A stretch of DNA of 64,000 nt from Trematomus loennbergii (lineage: Eukaryota; Chordata; Actinopteri; Perciformes; Nototheniidae). Numbering within the stretch: position 1 is the first letter of the stretch; each line of letters begins with the position of its first letter. The stretch is taken from assembly GCA_012861695.1 (NCBI GenBank), contig JAAOOA010000328.1, positions 151,001-215,000 on the forward strand. Direction: 5' to 3'. This document shows, one piece after another, positions 45,958 to 58,289 of the stretch. The notes beneath the pieces are model-generated. The model was not told the DNA's origin. It searched no databases and saw nothing but the letters and a program-made list of their open reading frames with translations. The position numbers and the translations under genes are program-made.

Positions 45958-47202
45958 CAGGGCCGGTTCTAACCAATTTGATGCCCTAGGCGAGATTTTA
46001 GCTGCATTTATCTCTCTTGCTCCCACGCCCACTTTGGCTGTGAGCTGCGGACGCCTGATAAGCCAACACCCCCCACTTTCATCACTTACAGCGCCCATCG
46101 TACAGGGCAAATGAAAAGTGTAACCGGGGCGAAAAGGGTGTTACATTTACTTAATTTAGTGGGAATGGGAATTCCCACTATATGTTCTTCCACGGACGAA
46201 AAGTTTATTATTATTTCATTCACTTATTTTGTCCGTCTTCTCCTCCCACATTCAACATCGCAGAAACTCCGTTCAAACATCAAAACGTTCAGCTCGGTCG
46301 GGAATCGATGGCTCTTACTTTTATCATTCATAACTTTCATAATTCCAGAGATACATCCCATAATTCATCACATTTTTAACATTAAAGTCAATGGAGATAT
46401 TCTTCAGACTTCAACAAATCTTCATGCGACTTCAACTGCTAACTGTTCATTCATACTTTCACTCAGAAACCTCATTCCAACTTTCAAATGTCACACATCT
46501 TTCTGACATTATCCGTGTAACACAACTTTTAAATCTGATTCTTACTTTTAGAGATAGTAAACATTGTTCAGACCTTGTTAAAGAGGTTTTCTTCAGATTT
46601 TAACATTAACTAGAGTGCGTGATGTCACAGCTAGAGGGAGAAATCTTGAAATGTGCCTTCATATATTTTTTAAAAACTGCCATAATTCCCAAACCCTACA
46701 TTCTTGAGACATAATTTTTCATGATAAACGTAGGAAAACATCTCGTAGCTTGAAAAATGACAAATAATTAAACAAAATAATTAAACAAAATGCCTCTTGA
46801 GGCATGAAGTGACAACAACGTTCAACATGTCTCCATTAAAGCCCATTGTAATTTCAGGCAGATATTTCCTCACAGCAGCAGCCGCACACCTTTCTTAAAC
46901 TGCCAAAAAGGCCACATTATTAACCCGAAAGTACACAAAAAATTACACTTCAGATACTCAACTTCCTTGACATGCTTCACGTTTTGAAATTTCACAGATA
47001 TCTGTTATCGTTCTTCCACAAAACTTTACATGTAAGAGGTTCATCTCTCATACAGAACAATGAAACCTTTGAAGTCTAGGCACCTCGTTAGCTCAACTAT
47101 AAACACCTGTGCAATGGAAACCGAAGATGTCATCACTCCAACTGACAGCAGTGAGTTCTAACTGTTCATTTCATACTCACTCACACACTCACACTCTCTC
47201 TC

Positions 47203-47250
<48 letters not shown>

Positions 47251-48189
47251 CTCATGAAGACATCTACGAGACAGTTTTGAGATTTCTTCAAATGCCGTTG
47301 CCATGGCAACACAATGCTCACCATGAAGCACAATGTCGCTGTAAGTCCAACGGACACGGTCCGATCGTCCCCCAATCTTCACTTGTTTTTCACCGGTCCA
47401 TGCCTCAACAGCTCTACGCCAAATCTGAGATCTCACCATATGCCGTTTCCATGGAAACGCATCCCTCGCCATAAAAGACGATGTCACTATAACTCCTATG
47501 AAAATGTTCAAAAAGTGCTCAAACTTCACATGTGTGCTAACAGTCCAGCCGTGAAGACATCTACGGGACAGTTTCGAGATTTCTTCAAATGCCATTGCCA
47601 TGGCGACAGACCACTCGCCATGAAGCACGATGTCGCTGTAAGTCCAATGGACACGGTCCGATCGTCCCCCAATCTTCACTTGTATATCACCGGTCCATGC
47701 CTCAACAGCTCTACGCCAAATCTGAGATCTCACCATATGCCGTTTCCATGGAAACGCATCCCTCGCCATAAAAGACGATGTCGCTATAACTCCTATGAAA
47801 ATGTTAAAAAAGTGCTCAACTTCACATGTGTGCTAACAGTCCAGCCGTGAAGACATCTACGGCACAGTTTTGAGATTTCCTCAAATGCCGTTGACATGGC
47901 GACAGACACATCACACATTCAAGCCCCCAGTGTTCATGTATCATTTCAATCTCAATTCTTCACTTTCTTCTTACACATTACTTTTCAGCATAAAGCATTC
48001 CCACTAGCAATTTCTTCAGGAATTGCATTCTCTAGTTATTAATGTTGTTACATCAAGGCTGAAAATTAGGATGAGCGCAAACAGTCAAAAATGTTTTTTT
48101 CCCTCCCAGAGCTGCCAGCGCAGCGCCCCCCCCCCAGATCTGGCGCCCTAGGCGACCGCCTATGTCGCCTATGCCAAAAACCGGCCCTG
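45958..48189. mobile_element. 2.2-kb non-autonomous hAT element
   Basis: CAGGGCCGGTT at the left, AACCGGCCCTG-type end at the right (complement CAGGGCCGGTTTTTGGC), and a perfect 8-bp duplication TACACCAT (45950-45957 and 48190-48197). No transposase. The interior includes a CT microsatellite (47195-47243) and a roughly 300-bp tandem duplication. Fully within the V-Ig intron. Confidence 0.92.
47257..47930. repeat. About 300-bp tandem duplication, two full copies and a third start
   Basis: GAAGACATCTACG(A/G)(G/C)ACAG recurs at about 47257, 47552 and 47848, followed by TTTCTTCAAATGCC, GCCATGGC, AACGGACACGGTCCGATCG-like text and CCATGCCTCAACAGCTC. Copies differ by a few substitutions. Confidence 0.9.
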
Positions 48190-48521
48190 TACACCATGCT
48201 AAATGTATGTTATGATCAGTCATAATAACACACAGAATTGGTGATGATGAAATAGTTTACAGTGAGATTTACTCCCATACTTTTGGCCATACTCACACAG
48301 CCCTACAAATGAATTGAGATTTCCACACAAATGTTCTTTTGCAAGTGTGCAGAGCAGTGTTGATTTAAAAAAGCAATTTGAAGGTTGGATATTTGTAACC
48401 TTTTTTTGTGTATATATATTAGTAATTTAAGATGTAAATGAATTCCAGTTCATTTGTAGTACTTTCTATTTTTATTGTGACATTTGGTGCCCCCCCCACA
48501 TATCAAATCCCAACTTAACCC

Positions 48522-48678
<157 letters not shown>

Positions 48679-49358
48679 GCAGCAGCCCTCTACTTGCTAC
48701 AAACTTAAATATGAAAAGGTTCAACTACGCCACACACACATCATCTCAGCTCGCGTAGCAAGCTCACAGGCATAGATTGCGCAATAATGTGTTGTGCAGC
48801 GCAGGCATATTGTCATTCAAGAGATGCGTAGTTATTTTGGAAAACATGTTTTTCTTTTAGCCTATTTACCTCGTTGACGTAAATAATACTCATTACATTG
48901 ACACTTGCATTATTTGTGATTAAAATAATAGTTGTTGGTAATGTATTAGCGACCCCCACAGATGTATGATTTCACTGTGTCCGTGGGAGCTCAGACCCCT
49001 CCTTATGGGAGCTCAGCTCCCATTGGCTCCCACATAACTCAAACCCTGGTTACAGGTTATGGGCCAACTTCATTACCATGCTATATTCTCCACACACTGA
49101 CACTACAACACCAGGGTCAACGTCACACGCTGGCCAGCCCCCCCCCCCCCCCCCCTCTGCTCCCCAACCACAGAGCGCACAGCGACCAGCATCACTGTGC
49201 AGCTCTGTGATTGGCAGAGAGACGGGAGATGCTTGAGAGACCCACACAGCACCCTATACAGGGCCGCTACATACTATCATGTTTCATCATGTTTCTGTTC
49301 CGTTTGCCAAGACTTGATAAGTCGCTCGTAAAACACAGGAGGTATGGAAACCAAGAAG

Positions 49359-50655
49359 CAGTGGCGGTTCTAGACCAATTTGAGTGGGGGGGCCGGGCTG
49401 GGGCCAGTTCTTTTCTGAGGGGGCACAAGAATGCAGGACGAAAAAGACAAAGACAGTATGAAGTAATTGCGCATAAGAAACAATGCATGCAGTTATTATT
49501 TCAGTACACATATTTATTTCAGATAGTTACAGTTTCTACGCTCTAATGGGTCCGACTAGAATGATTGTCTTGGCTTCCTTCCTTGTCTTTCTATCAAGCC
49601 ACTAGACGCCTTAAAGTGGACCTATCATGCTATATTATAATAATATTGTAGGGCCATACCTATATAGGAATATTTATACTTTTTTCTTTTCAAAATACCA
49701 AACAGATCATGCATTTTAGCCATGCCTCATTTCGCTCAATTTGAACTTTTTCTAGCTCTGCTCTGCAAGGGTTGATTCAGTGAGAACAGCACCACCTACA
49801 GGCCTGGCATATGTACTACAGCGTCTCCAGCGCTTTCGAACGGCAATGGCCGTGGCTGTCTCCTCCTGATTGGTGGAGTTGGCCCAATAGCCGTAGCGCC
49901 ACCGTCCTGACGTCAGGACAGTGTTCAAATCTGGATCAGTTTTTATCAGATCCGTTGCAGCCCCTTTTTAGAGATTTGGGTATGGAGGAAAATAGAGAGG
50001 GTTGTGTTTTCTGACACTTGGTGAGTTCCCTGGAACACCGGGGACACATATTCATGTAGAAAAGACGTACACAATGCATTTTGCATGATAGGTCCCCTTT
50101 AAACAGGCACTTCTAACTCGTTTTCTTTCCTTTAAATGACTTACAGTTGAAGAGTTACTCGGCCTCCGATGGTTTGGATGATGTTAAGCGATGTGTTTGC
50201 TCAAAATAAAATAACAAACTTTTACACATGCAACAAAGAAAAGAGGCCTTTACAACATTCAAAACAAAGAAGCAAAACTCAAATAGAATAACAAACAACT
50301 TAGGTATTCTTTCTTCTTGTTAAGGCTTAAGGGTAATTGTAGGATTTGTGTACGTGTACGTGTACGTGTACGGTTAAAACTGTTCCTCGACGGCGTCTAC
50401 AGGTTGCCCATCACTGTGGCTTTAGCGCAGCGCCGTGGGAATTGTAGTCCTTTATAGTGTGTTGACTACAGACGTCACAATTAGGTGGCCTTTCTTATCA
50501 AATCAAAATACTGGCTCTAACAATGACAAATAACGTTATTCCGTCAGCCAAGAAATCATTTAATCATAAACTTTTCATTTCCAGGGGGGCCACAGGGGTC
50601 CAAGGTCATGTTAGGGGGGCACTGGCCCCCCCTGGCCCCCTTAGAACCGCCCCTG
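49359..50655. mobile_element. hAT MITE with a TTAA MITE nested in it
   Basis: CAGTGGCGGTTCTA at the left and TAGAACCGCCCCTG at the right; flanks CCAAGAAG and CTAAGAAC match at six of eight bases. GC-rich ends (GGGGGGGCC) are typical of this fish family. 49615-50098 is a second element inserted inside. Confidence 0.85.
49615..50098. mobile_element. Complete TTAA-flanked MITE (AGGGGACCTATCATGC family)
   Basis: Left AGTGGACCTATCATGC, right complement AGGGGACCTATCATGC, TTAA on both sides (49611-49614 and 50099-50102). A truncated inverted copy lies at 20251-20585. Confidence 0.9.
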
Positions 50656-50997
50656 CTAAGAACACCATATATTTGGTCAATTGTGCAGCTGATATAACAC
50701 AACACATTTGTTTTATTTCCTTTGACAAGGTGGATAGAGTTGCTGCTGCTTGAAATGCACAGCTGATTGACAGCTGGAACACAAACCACAAAATACATTT
50801 AAGAAAGCCCCAATTGTTTGTACATGTGCAAACCCAGCTTGATTGCACTTGGTTTACTATAATGTCTAAAAAGGAAGGGCATTACGTTACATCGTGATCC
50901 TGTGCGTCTGCTGCCTGGCACACCGGGCACGGGGGTTTCATGGTGATACCTGTTAGTTCAATATTTAACCCTCTCCACCTGCAGTGTGTATTCTCAC

Positions 50998-51313
50998 CTT
51001 CAGTGACGACCACGCTCACTGACGTCATGATGTCAGCATAGGCCTGTCGATCCCGACCCAGTAGACCCCGCTGTCCCCCTTCTGCAGATCTAAGACCCTC
51101 ACAAACAGTCCTCTCCTCCGAGCATCAAGGATGCGAACCCGGGTGCTTTTGGTCTTCCCCTCCGAGTCTACCAGCACCTCGCAGTCCTCCTGGACTCTCC
51201 TCGGCACCAGTACTTGTTGCTGAGCAGCTGGTTCTCATAGCTGCAGGAGAGCAGGAAGTTTGACCCGAGGGGAGCCGTGATCTGCTTCTTATCACACTGC
51301 AGCTGCAGACTCG
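50998..51313 (-). CDS. Ig gene exon: V-type Ig domain (frame-broken)
   Basis: Acceptor TTTCTGTTTCAG, donor TGAAG|GTGAGA. Reads ASLQLQCDKKQITAPLGSN, FLLSCSYENQLLSNKYWC in the entry frame, then a frame switch to CEVLVDSEGKTKSTRVRIL, LFVRVLDLQKGDSGVYWVGI and a second switch to TSVSVVVTE. The KYWC and DSGVYW motifs are those of CMRF35/pIgR-like V domains. The Cys of YWC at 51055-51057 is Val. Confidence 0.65.
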
Positions 51314-51441
51314 CTGAAACAGAAAGGAAAAGGGAATCTGAGAAGAAGCTCTTTCATTTAAGTGGGTCTGCTGATGTACATTCAGAGTGCATGTGAGTTG
51401 GTTGCTTGTGAATATTCCCGTGAGAAACAGCATTTGTACTG

Positions 51442-51486
51442 TAAGGCAAGGCAAGGCAAGGCAAGGCAAGGCAAGGCAAGGCAAGT
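51442..51486. repeat. (GGCAA)n pentamer run
   Basis: About nine GGCAA units. It abuts the 3' end of a minus-strand LINE and may be its tail repeat. Confidence 0.9.
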
Positions 51487-52800
51487 TTATTTATATAGCA
51501 CCTTCAACACAAGGCAATTCAAAGTGCTTTACAAAAATGGAAGACATTTTAAAAATGGCATTTAAAATCAGTCATTAAAAAGAAAAGATAATAAAATAAA
51601 CATTAAAAGAAAAATACATGGATAAAAGTTAAAATTACAGTGCAGTTTAAGATGTGAATAGTTCAATTAAAAGCAGCGGCAAAAAGAAAAGTCTTCAGCC
51701 TGGATTTAAAAGTAGTAAGAGTTGCAGCGGACCTGCAGGTTTCTGGAGTTCGTTCCAGATGGAGCATAATAACTGAACTTCTCCAGGTTTAGTTCTGACT
51801 CTGGGGACAGGAAGCTGACCAGTCCCTGAAGACCTGAGAGTTCTGGATGGTTCATAATTTAGCAGTAGGTCAGACATGTATTTTGGGCCTAAACCATTCA
51901 AAGCTTTATAAACCAGCAGCAGTATTTTGAACTCTATTCTTTGACACACAGGAAGCCAGTGTAAGGACTAAAGAACAGGAGTGATGTGATCCACTTTCTT
52001 AGTGTTAGTGAGGACTCGAGCAGCGGCGTTCTGATTAGCTGGGGCAAGTGTGGATGAAAAATTCAGAGTAAACCTTTCCCTAGTATTTCAGTTAAATATC
52101 GCTTTGTGGTTACCTCTTTCTGAACATTTGTGAACAGAAATCGAGCTCTCAAAGAAAACACAGGAATGATCAGAGAGTGCAACATCAGTCACCACAACCT
52201 TTGAGATATTCAGACCCTTTGAGATAATTAAGTCCAGAGTGTGCCCTTATTGTGCGTGGGCTCCGCCACATGCTGAGTCAGTCCATAGTTATCAAGAACA
52301 CAAAACAGTTATTTAGCCCCTCTGTCCTGGGGGTTGTCAACATGGATGTTAAAATCACCAACAATGACTAGACGGTCAAAGTCAATACACACTATAGACA
52401 GCAGTTCAGTAAATCATCAGAAAAGCTTGCACAGTATTTGGGTGGTCTATAGATATTTAGGAACAGAGCTCGAGAGGAGCATTTCAGCTGAAGGGCCACA
52501 TATTCAAAGAAGCAAAGTCCCCATAAGATGTCTTCCTGCATTGAAGGGAATCATTGAACAGAATAGCAACTCCACCCCCTTCTTATGCATTCTTTCCTGA
52601 CTCATGAAACTAAAGTTGGGAGGGGTTGATTCGATAACTGTTATTTTGTCAATCCAAGTTTCCGTTAAAACATAAAATCCAGATTGTGCTCAATGATAAA
52701 ATCATTGATTAAAAATGTGTTTCCTGCCAAAGACCTGACATTTAATAAAGCTAGTTTAAGTTTGTTAAATACACTATCAGACATATGTGTTGTGGCAAGC
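51487..52800 (-). mobile_element. LINE fragment, minus strand, RT region deleted
   Basis: Minus-strand C-terminal piece FKILLLVYKALNGLGPKY, then LLNYEPSRTLRSSGTGQLPV (51695-51940). Upstream at 52040-52790 are endonuclease-like remnants (VIVGDFNIHVDNP around 52325-52370). The RT between them is missing. Confidence 0.75.
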
Positions 52801-52959
52801 TGTGGCTGACATGGAGTCACTCTGCTAAATTAGATAAACTCACACAACGTTGAGCACTTCCTGTGTCTAAGCTGATTCACCGATCTCAATCTATTACTAT
52901 CAACACAGATATCAGCAAAGCTACTGGCAGGCAGGGCCCCGGCATGTGCTGGAAAGAGT

Positions 52960-53440
52960 TGAGAGTGCCATATGCCCTTGAGCCTGGACCCAGCACATAT
53001 CAGTAAAAGTAAATACTTTCCATGTTCATGTTTTAAACAAATATATCAAATCTGAATCTAAATACTTAATTCATGTTGGGGGAGATTGGTTTGGTGCTCC
53101 ATTAAGAATGAAATATCACAGAAGATATTGAAGTTAAAATGTCCAATAAAATAATATAAAAAATAATTATACAAACATGAGAATAAAAAAAAAGTTACGG
53201 AATCGAACTTAAAGAAAAAGAATTAAAAATATTATATAACTCAAGAAATAAAATGGCAATTAAAAGATCAAATCAAAAATATTGACATCAACATAACAGT
53301 TTCATCAAATGTCCAATTAAAGAATCTTATCTTGTTATCTCGAACCAAAGATGTCCTGAACTAAATCAACATTCATCTGTTCATCGTTCTCCAAAAGGCT
53401 TAGAAATGAAATCCCTCATTATATATTCCTAAAGCAGAAT
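52960..53440. other. Intron, nothing recognised
   Basis: AT-rich intron DNA between the V-Ig and signal-peptide exons. Confidence 0.5.
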
Positions 53441-53476
53441 ACAGATCTTAACCTGAGATGAAATGAAGCCCCTCAC

Positions 53477-53507
53477 CGTGAAGCAGCAGCAGCACCAGGG
53501 TCTTCAT
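53477..53507 (-). CDS. Ig gene exon: signal peptide
   Basis: ATG at 53505-53507 opens MKTLVLLLLH, donor CACG|GTGAGG, phase 1. The short hydrophobic leader continues with A from the next exon. An overlapping upstream ATG (53513-53515) gives only a three-codon upstream frame, which may lower translation. Confidence 0.65.
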
Positions 53508-54038
53508 GTCTTCATGCTTCTGAGGTACGAACAGGAAGCTGCAGAGCTGGACTGTGGTGCGCGGCTTTCTGCAGGTGCATTGTGGGTTACAGAGATGCTG
53601 TGTATGCGCTGTCCCGATCACAAACACAACATATAGGCCGCTGCAGAAATGGGTCACGTTTAATTTGTGTGGTTAAAAGCCCCTTTGTTACATCCGTTCT
53701 AAAGTGTCACGGTGGCATCTGAACATCGCCTTCTTCTTCTCTCTGAGGCTCCTCCCGTCGCTCAGGCAGTGAACATTTGCTTGGTAGGATCTCTTGAAAT
53801 AAGAAGGGATATTTAGATAAATCACATCTTGTAATTATCTGGAGAACTCATTCTGAACTATATTTCACCAGAATCAGGACATGGTGTTTCATCTGAGATA
53901 CAACTCAGAATAAGATGATTTGACTTAACAGGATGATGCATTGTCTAAAAACAAGAGCCCATATCTCATTCCAGTGTTACTTCTGAAGTTATTGTGTCTG
54001 ATATCAGGTGGAGAGACATGTTCTGACTAGATAACATA

Positions 54039-55647
54039 CAGGACTGTCTCAGAAAATTAGAATATTGTGATAAAGTTCTTTATTTTCTGTAATGCAATTA
54101 AAAAAACAAAAATGTCATACATTCTGGATTCATTACAAATCAACTGAAATATTGCAAGCCTTTTATTATTTTAATATTGCTGATTATGGCATACAGCTTA
54201 AGAAAACTCAAAAATCCTATCTCTAAATATTAGAATATCATGAAAAAGTATACTAGTAGGGTGTTCAACGAATCACTTGAATCGTCTAATTAACTCGAAA
54301 CACCTGCAAGGGTTTCCTGAGCCTTGAAAAACACTCAGCTTGGTTCAGTAAACTAAATCACAAGTATGGGGAAGACTGCTGATCTGACTGCTGTCCAGAG
54401 GACCGTCATTGACACCCTCCATCAGGAGGGTAAGACACAAAAAGAAATTTCTCAAAGAGCAAGCTGTTCACAGAGTGCAGTTTCAAAGCACATCCACAAA
54501 AAGTCTGTTGGAAGGGGGAAATGTGGCAGGAAACGCTGCACAACCAAGAGAGATGACCGCAGCCTTAACAGCATTGTGAAGAAGAGTCGCTTCCAGAATT
54601 TGGGGGAGCTTCAAAGACAGTGGACTGAAGCTGGAGTCCAGGTATCAAAAGTCACTGTTCACAGGCGTGTCCGGGAAATGGGCTACAATAGCCGTATTCC
54701 CATGGTCAAGCCACTTCTGAACTCAAGACAACGGAAGAGGCGTCTGACTTGGGCTAAGGAAAAGAAGCACTGGACAGTTGCACAGTGGTCCAAAGTCCTC
54801 TTTTCAGACGAAAGCAAGTTTTGTATTTCATTTGGAAGTCAAGGCGCCAGAGTCTGGAGAAAGGCTGGAGAGGCGCAAAATCCAAGTTGCTTGAAATCCA
54901 GTGTGAAGTTCCCACAGTCAGCGATGGTTTGGGGAGCCATGTCAGCTGCTGGTGTTGGTCCACTGTGTTTCATCAAGCCCAGAGTAAATGCAGCTGTGTA
55001 CCAAGAGATTTTAGAGCACTACATGCTTCCGTCTGCTGAAAAGCTCTATGGAGATGAGGAATTCATTTTCCAGCATGATCTGGCACCTGCCCACAGTGCC
55101 AAAACCACCAGTAACTGGTGTACTGACCATGGCATTACTGTCCTCGATTGGCCTGCAAATTCCCCTGACCTGAACCCCATAGAGAATATGTGGGGTATTG
55201 TGAAGAAGAAGCTGAAAGACACCAGACCCAACAATGCTAATGAGCTAAAGGCCGCTATTGAAGCATCCTGGGCATCCATAACACCTCAGCAATGCCACAG
55301 GCTGATTGCCTCCATGCCACGCCGCATTGATGCAGTAATCCGTGCAAAAGGATTCCCAACCAAGTACTGAGTGCATTAATGGACATTTTCAAATGTTTGA
55401 TTGTGTTTTGCTGTTATAAATCTTTTTTTTTTACTTGGTCTGAGGAACTATTCTAATTTTTTGAGATAGGATTTTTGAGTTTTCTTAAGCTGTATGCCAT
55501 AATCAGCAATATTAAAATAATAAAAGGCTTGCAATATTTCAGTTGATTTGTAATGAATCCAGAATGTATGACATTTTTGTTTTTTTAATTGCATTACAGA
55601 AAATAAAGAACTTTATCACAATATTCTAATTTTCTGAGACAGTCCTG
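54039..55647 (+). mobile_element. Tc1/mariner transposon, apparently intact
   Basis: 1609 bp between TA dinucleotides (54037-54038 and 55648-55649). Terminal inverted repeats of about 185 bp (54039-54223 and 55463-55647, start CAGGACTGTCTCAGAAAATT) read as identical. A full-length transposase frame lies between. Nothing seen would disable it. Confidence 0.95.
54366..55370 (+). CDS. Tc1-like DD34E transposase, full length
   Basis: 334 residues, within the usual 330-350 of Tc1 family enzymes, with no stop or frameshift. The N-terminal paired-type DNA-binding region has two helix-turn-helix units (about 8-45 and 70-110) joined by a basic linker (VGRGKCGRKR, 48-57), the place of the GRPR AT-hook and nuclear signal. 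Catalytic triad: D148 in LFSDES, D238 in FQHDLAPAH and E273 in LNPIENMW, with 34 residues between D238 and E273. It cuts at the inverted repeats and inserts at TA. The start is the first ATG of the frame, about 140 bp inside the left repeat. Not a host gene. Whether it is expressed cannot be told from sequence. Confidence 0.96.
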   Translation: MGKTADLTAVQRTVIDTLHQEGKTQKEISQRASCSQSAVSKHIHKKSVGRGKCGRKRCTTKRDDRSLNSIVKKSRFQNLGELQRQWTEAGVQVSKVTVHRRVREMGYNSRIPMVKPLLNSRQRKRRLTWAKEKKHWTVAQWSKVLFSDESKFCISFGSQGARVWRKAGEAQNPSCLKSSVKFPQSAMVWGAMSAAGVGPLCFIKPRVNAAVYQEILEHYMLPSAEKLYGDEEFIFQHDLAPAHSAKTTSNWCTDHGITVLDWPANSPDLNPIENMWGIVKKKLKDTRPNNANELKAAIEASWASITPQQCHRLIASMPRRIDAVIRAKGFPTKY

Positions 55648-55649
55648 TA

Positions 55650-56004
55650 TACTGGGCAAGATTTAGAGTTTTTGTAGTGTGCACTTCTATTAAGCGGCCT
55701 AAAGGCAGTACAACTCAAATATATGAGTAGATTCAAGGTTCAATAGCAATGCTCGTGCAGGTAGGAGTGTACGCATGAGTTTGGAGTTTGTTTGTCACCA
55801 AAAAAACAGAAAACCTCAAAGCTGACGGGCAGTGTTTCCTTGTCCAAATGTTGATGTTCTTCACCAGTGTTTTGGTAGCTGTGTCCTCCTCATGTTGAGT
55901 TGTTGCTCCTGGCAGGACCCCCAACGGAAAAGGGCTTGAGTCGGTGGGACTGAGCTTCTGGAGGCTCCGTGGACCTCCGAAGGCCAGGCGGGATCCCAGG
56001 AAGG
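55650..56004. other. No gene seen
   Basis: Unique-looking sequence between Tc1 and the next MITE. Confidence 0.45.
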
Positions 56005-56012
56005 GGTTAGAT

Positions 56013-56496
56013 CAGGGGGTCAAACCCAAGGCCCGGGGCCAAACTGGCCCGTGACTTCATGCCATGCGGCCCCACAAGAGCTCTGAATGAATATAATGTG
56101 TTTATTATACGATTACATGCCGATTTACAGAAGCACGTTGCCCATAAACTACATGTCCCATAATGCATCTCAAATGTTCTTCAAAATGTTACTTTTTTTT
56201 CAAATTTCACATATTTTTATTTGTTTTACTTTTTTTCCAGAATTTGGTTTTTCTTTTAAATCATTTTGTGACATTCTCACTGAAGAGACTTGCAATTATT
56301 TGCCCTAGACTTCTGCTTTCAGACTTAGTTAATTATGAAGTTATTACCATATCTGCTAAAAATCCAATGCAGAGGCAATCATGTAATATAACCTTATTTT
56401 ATATATATTATATATTTATTTGTATATAGTCTTAAAGTTACAACGGCCCTTGAGTGCAACCATGTTGCCCGCGATGAATTGAGTTTGACCCCCATG
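56013..56496. mobile_element. hAT-type MITE
   Basis: CAGGGGGTCAAAC at the left, GTTTGACCCCCATG at the right, flanked by GGTTAGAT and GGTTAGGT (one mismatch). AT-rich interior without coding capacity. Confidence 0.85.
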
Positions 56497-56766
56497 GGTT
56501 AGGTGCGGGAGAAGGAGCAGAAACAGAGGCAGAAGGCAGGACTGGAGCTGGGGCTCGGGCCGGGCGCTTGGCTGCTGGCAGTGAGCTTCTTCAAGCTTCT
56601 TCACCTGGGCTGATCTGCCACTTCCCGGCGTGCACGTGAAAGAGCAGCCTCCTGAGCCTCTTAACAGGGAGCCCTCCTCCACTCTCCAAACATACATCAA
56701 ATCTTGTAGGATAGTTCAAGAGCATCCTCAACAATACTGCTGGGTCCATATTGGTTCGGTCGTTCT

Positions 56767-57190
56767 GTCAGGGTTGGGGGTTATCAGGAGGACCCAAACG
56801 CAGAATGAGGAGAAGGGGTACAAAGTATGACAAAAAGCGAGCTTTATTTAACAAAAGCCGATTACAAAGAAAAAACTGAACCACTAAACATGATCAAACC
56901 GGGGAACGGGAAGTAACTTACAAGCAGGAGCAGGTAACGTGGACGAGAGAGACGGCGATCAGACATGGAGCAAAGGGGAAAACAAGACTAAATACACAGA
57001 AGGGAAATCACAGGACAAGACACAGCTGGGGAGAGGAGGCAGAAACACAACAACAACAACAACAACAACCACAGGTGAACACAAAGGGACAATCAGACAC
57101 AGGAGGGCAAACACAGGCAGGAAGTCCAGACACAGGGAGAACAGAATTTCAAAATATAACCGGAAACTAAACACACTAAGATCATGACAG
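56767..57190. mobile_element. Probable DNA-element remnant
   Basis: Starts near CTGTCAGGGTTGGGGG and ends near GATCATGACAG. It contains GCGAGCTTTATTTAACAAAA and an (ACA)n run at 57047-57070. Ends only loosely inverted. Confidence 0.4.
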
Positions 57191-57340
57191 CCAGATCTGC
57201 TTCATCCCAGTGAAGTGTTCCTGGCGCTTCCCCTCCCTCCCTCCTCTGACCTGTGACCTGGAAGAGGAACAGGAGACAGCTTCCTGCAGGGCGGGGGGTC
57301 ACAGTCTGCACACATCAATCCCTCTGATCAGGGTTTAGAT

Positions 57341-57978
57341 CAGGGGTGTCCAAACTACGGCCGGGGACCATTTTGAATCGGCCCTCAGCAAATTAAAAAA
57401 GTATAATGGAATACGGCCCACAAATGAAACTTGTGCTTATCTTATAATGTACTTCTGTAAATGTAAACATATCACACAGTAGTATTCATGTGTTAATACG
57501 ACCACTTTTCAGATAAAGTGGAAACATTTTCTAAACATATCTTAGTTGATATGAAAAAAGCCCAATGACTGATTTACATAACAAGCTAGAAATACACCCT
57601 TCCTATTTTCCTTATTATAATCACTCGAGGGCTGAGCTGCCAACACTCACAAGAATAATTAATAATGACATGTCACTTGTTAGACGCTTTATCCAAAGCG
57701 ACTTACATACTCAATACTGTGGACAATCCCCACACTTTGGCACTTTGGGGTGAAGTGTCTCAGGGACACAACGACATGCTGACTGCAGTGGGGTTTGAAC
57801 CTGGTGCTCCCTGATCTGAACACCAACACACTGCGCCACACGCCTCCTATTTTCACTACATTTGATTGATTTTGCTGACTTATAACAGAGCTTATGAGGC
57901 GATAAACCTCTAGTGAGCGGCCCAGACCTTCGTATGTTTTTCTGTATGTGGCCTCAGTGAAAAGGTGTGGACCCCCTG
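57341..57978. mobile_element. hAT (Charlie-like) MITE carrying a V-SINE
   Basis: CAGGGGTGTCCAAAC and GTGTGGACCCCCTG ends; flanks GTTTAGAT and CTCTAGAT match at six of eight bases. A SINE is inserted at about 57660-57850. Confidence 0.8.
57660..57850 (-). mobile_element. V-SINE-like element, minus strand
   Basis: Complement of the element at 38506-38720: AGACGCTTTATCCAAAGCG at its 3' end, GGGGTTTGAACCTGGTG as B box and CTGCGCCACACGCC at the head. Confidence 0.85.
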
Positions 57979-58289
57979 CTCTAGATACACACACCCTCGT
58001 TGTAAATGGTCCGGATGAGAATATCTCTCTGTGTTGATTCACCATGACGCCACTAGAGGTCAGCGTGCTGCTAATGTTCAGGAACACCTGCTGGATGCAT
58101 GTTTTAAAGAGGCCTTATTCCTCTCCTGTAGTTCTATGTAGTCAGTGGCGTTTCTCCTGGAGGCCAAGGGAAGCCGGGCTTCCCGTTTTTTCGGTTGTAG
58201 TTATCCTTTTAATAAATAAATAAAAACACTTTGTTTAGTTTCGGTAATTCTTCTTTGCTGTGTGTTGCTGCCATCTCTCCCCCATTCTC

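Noticed and set aside
46111..46506. 131-codon frame inside the 2.2-kb hAT element
   Set aside because: Not recognisable as transposase and lacks catalytic motifs; overlapping frames of similar length occur nearby.
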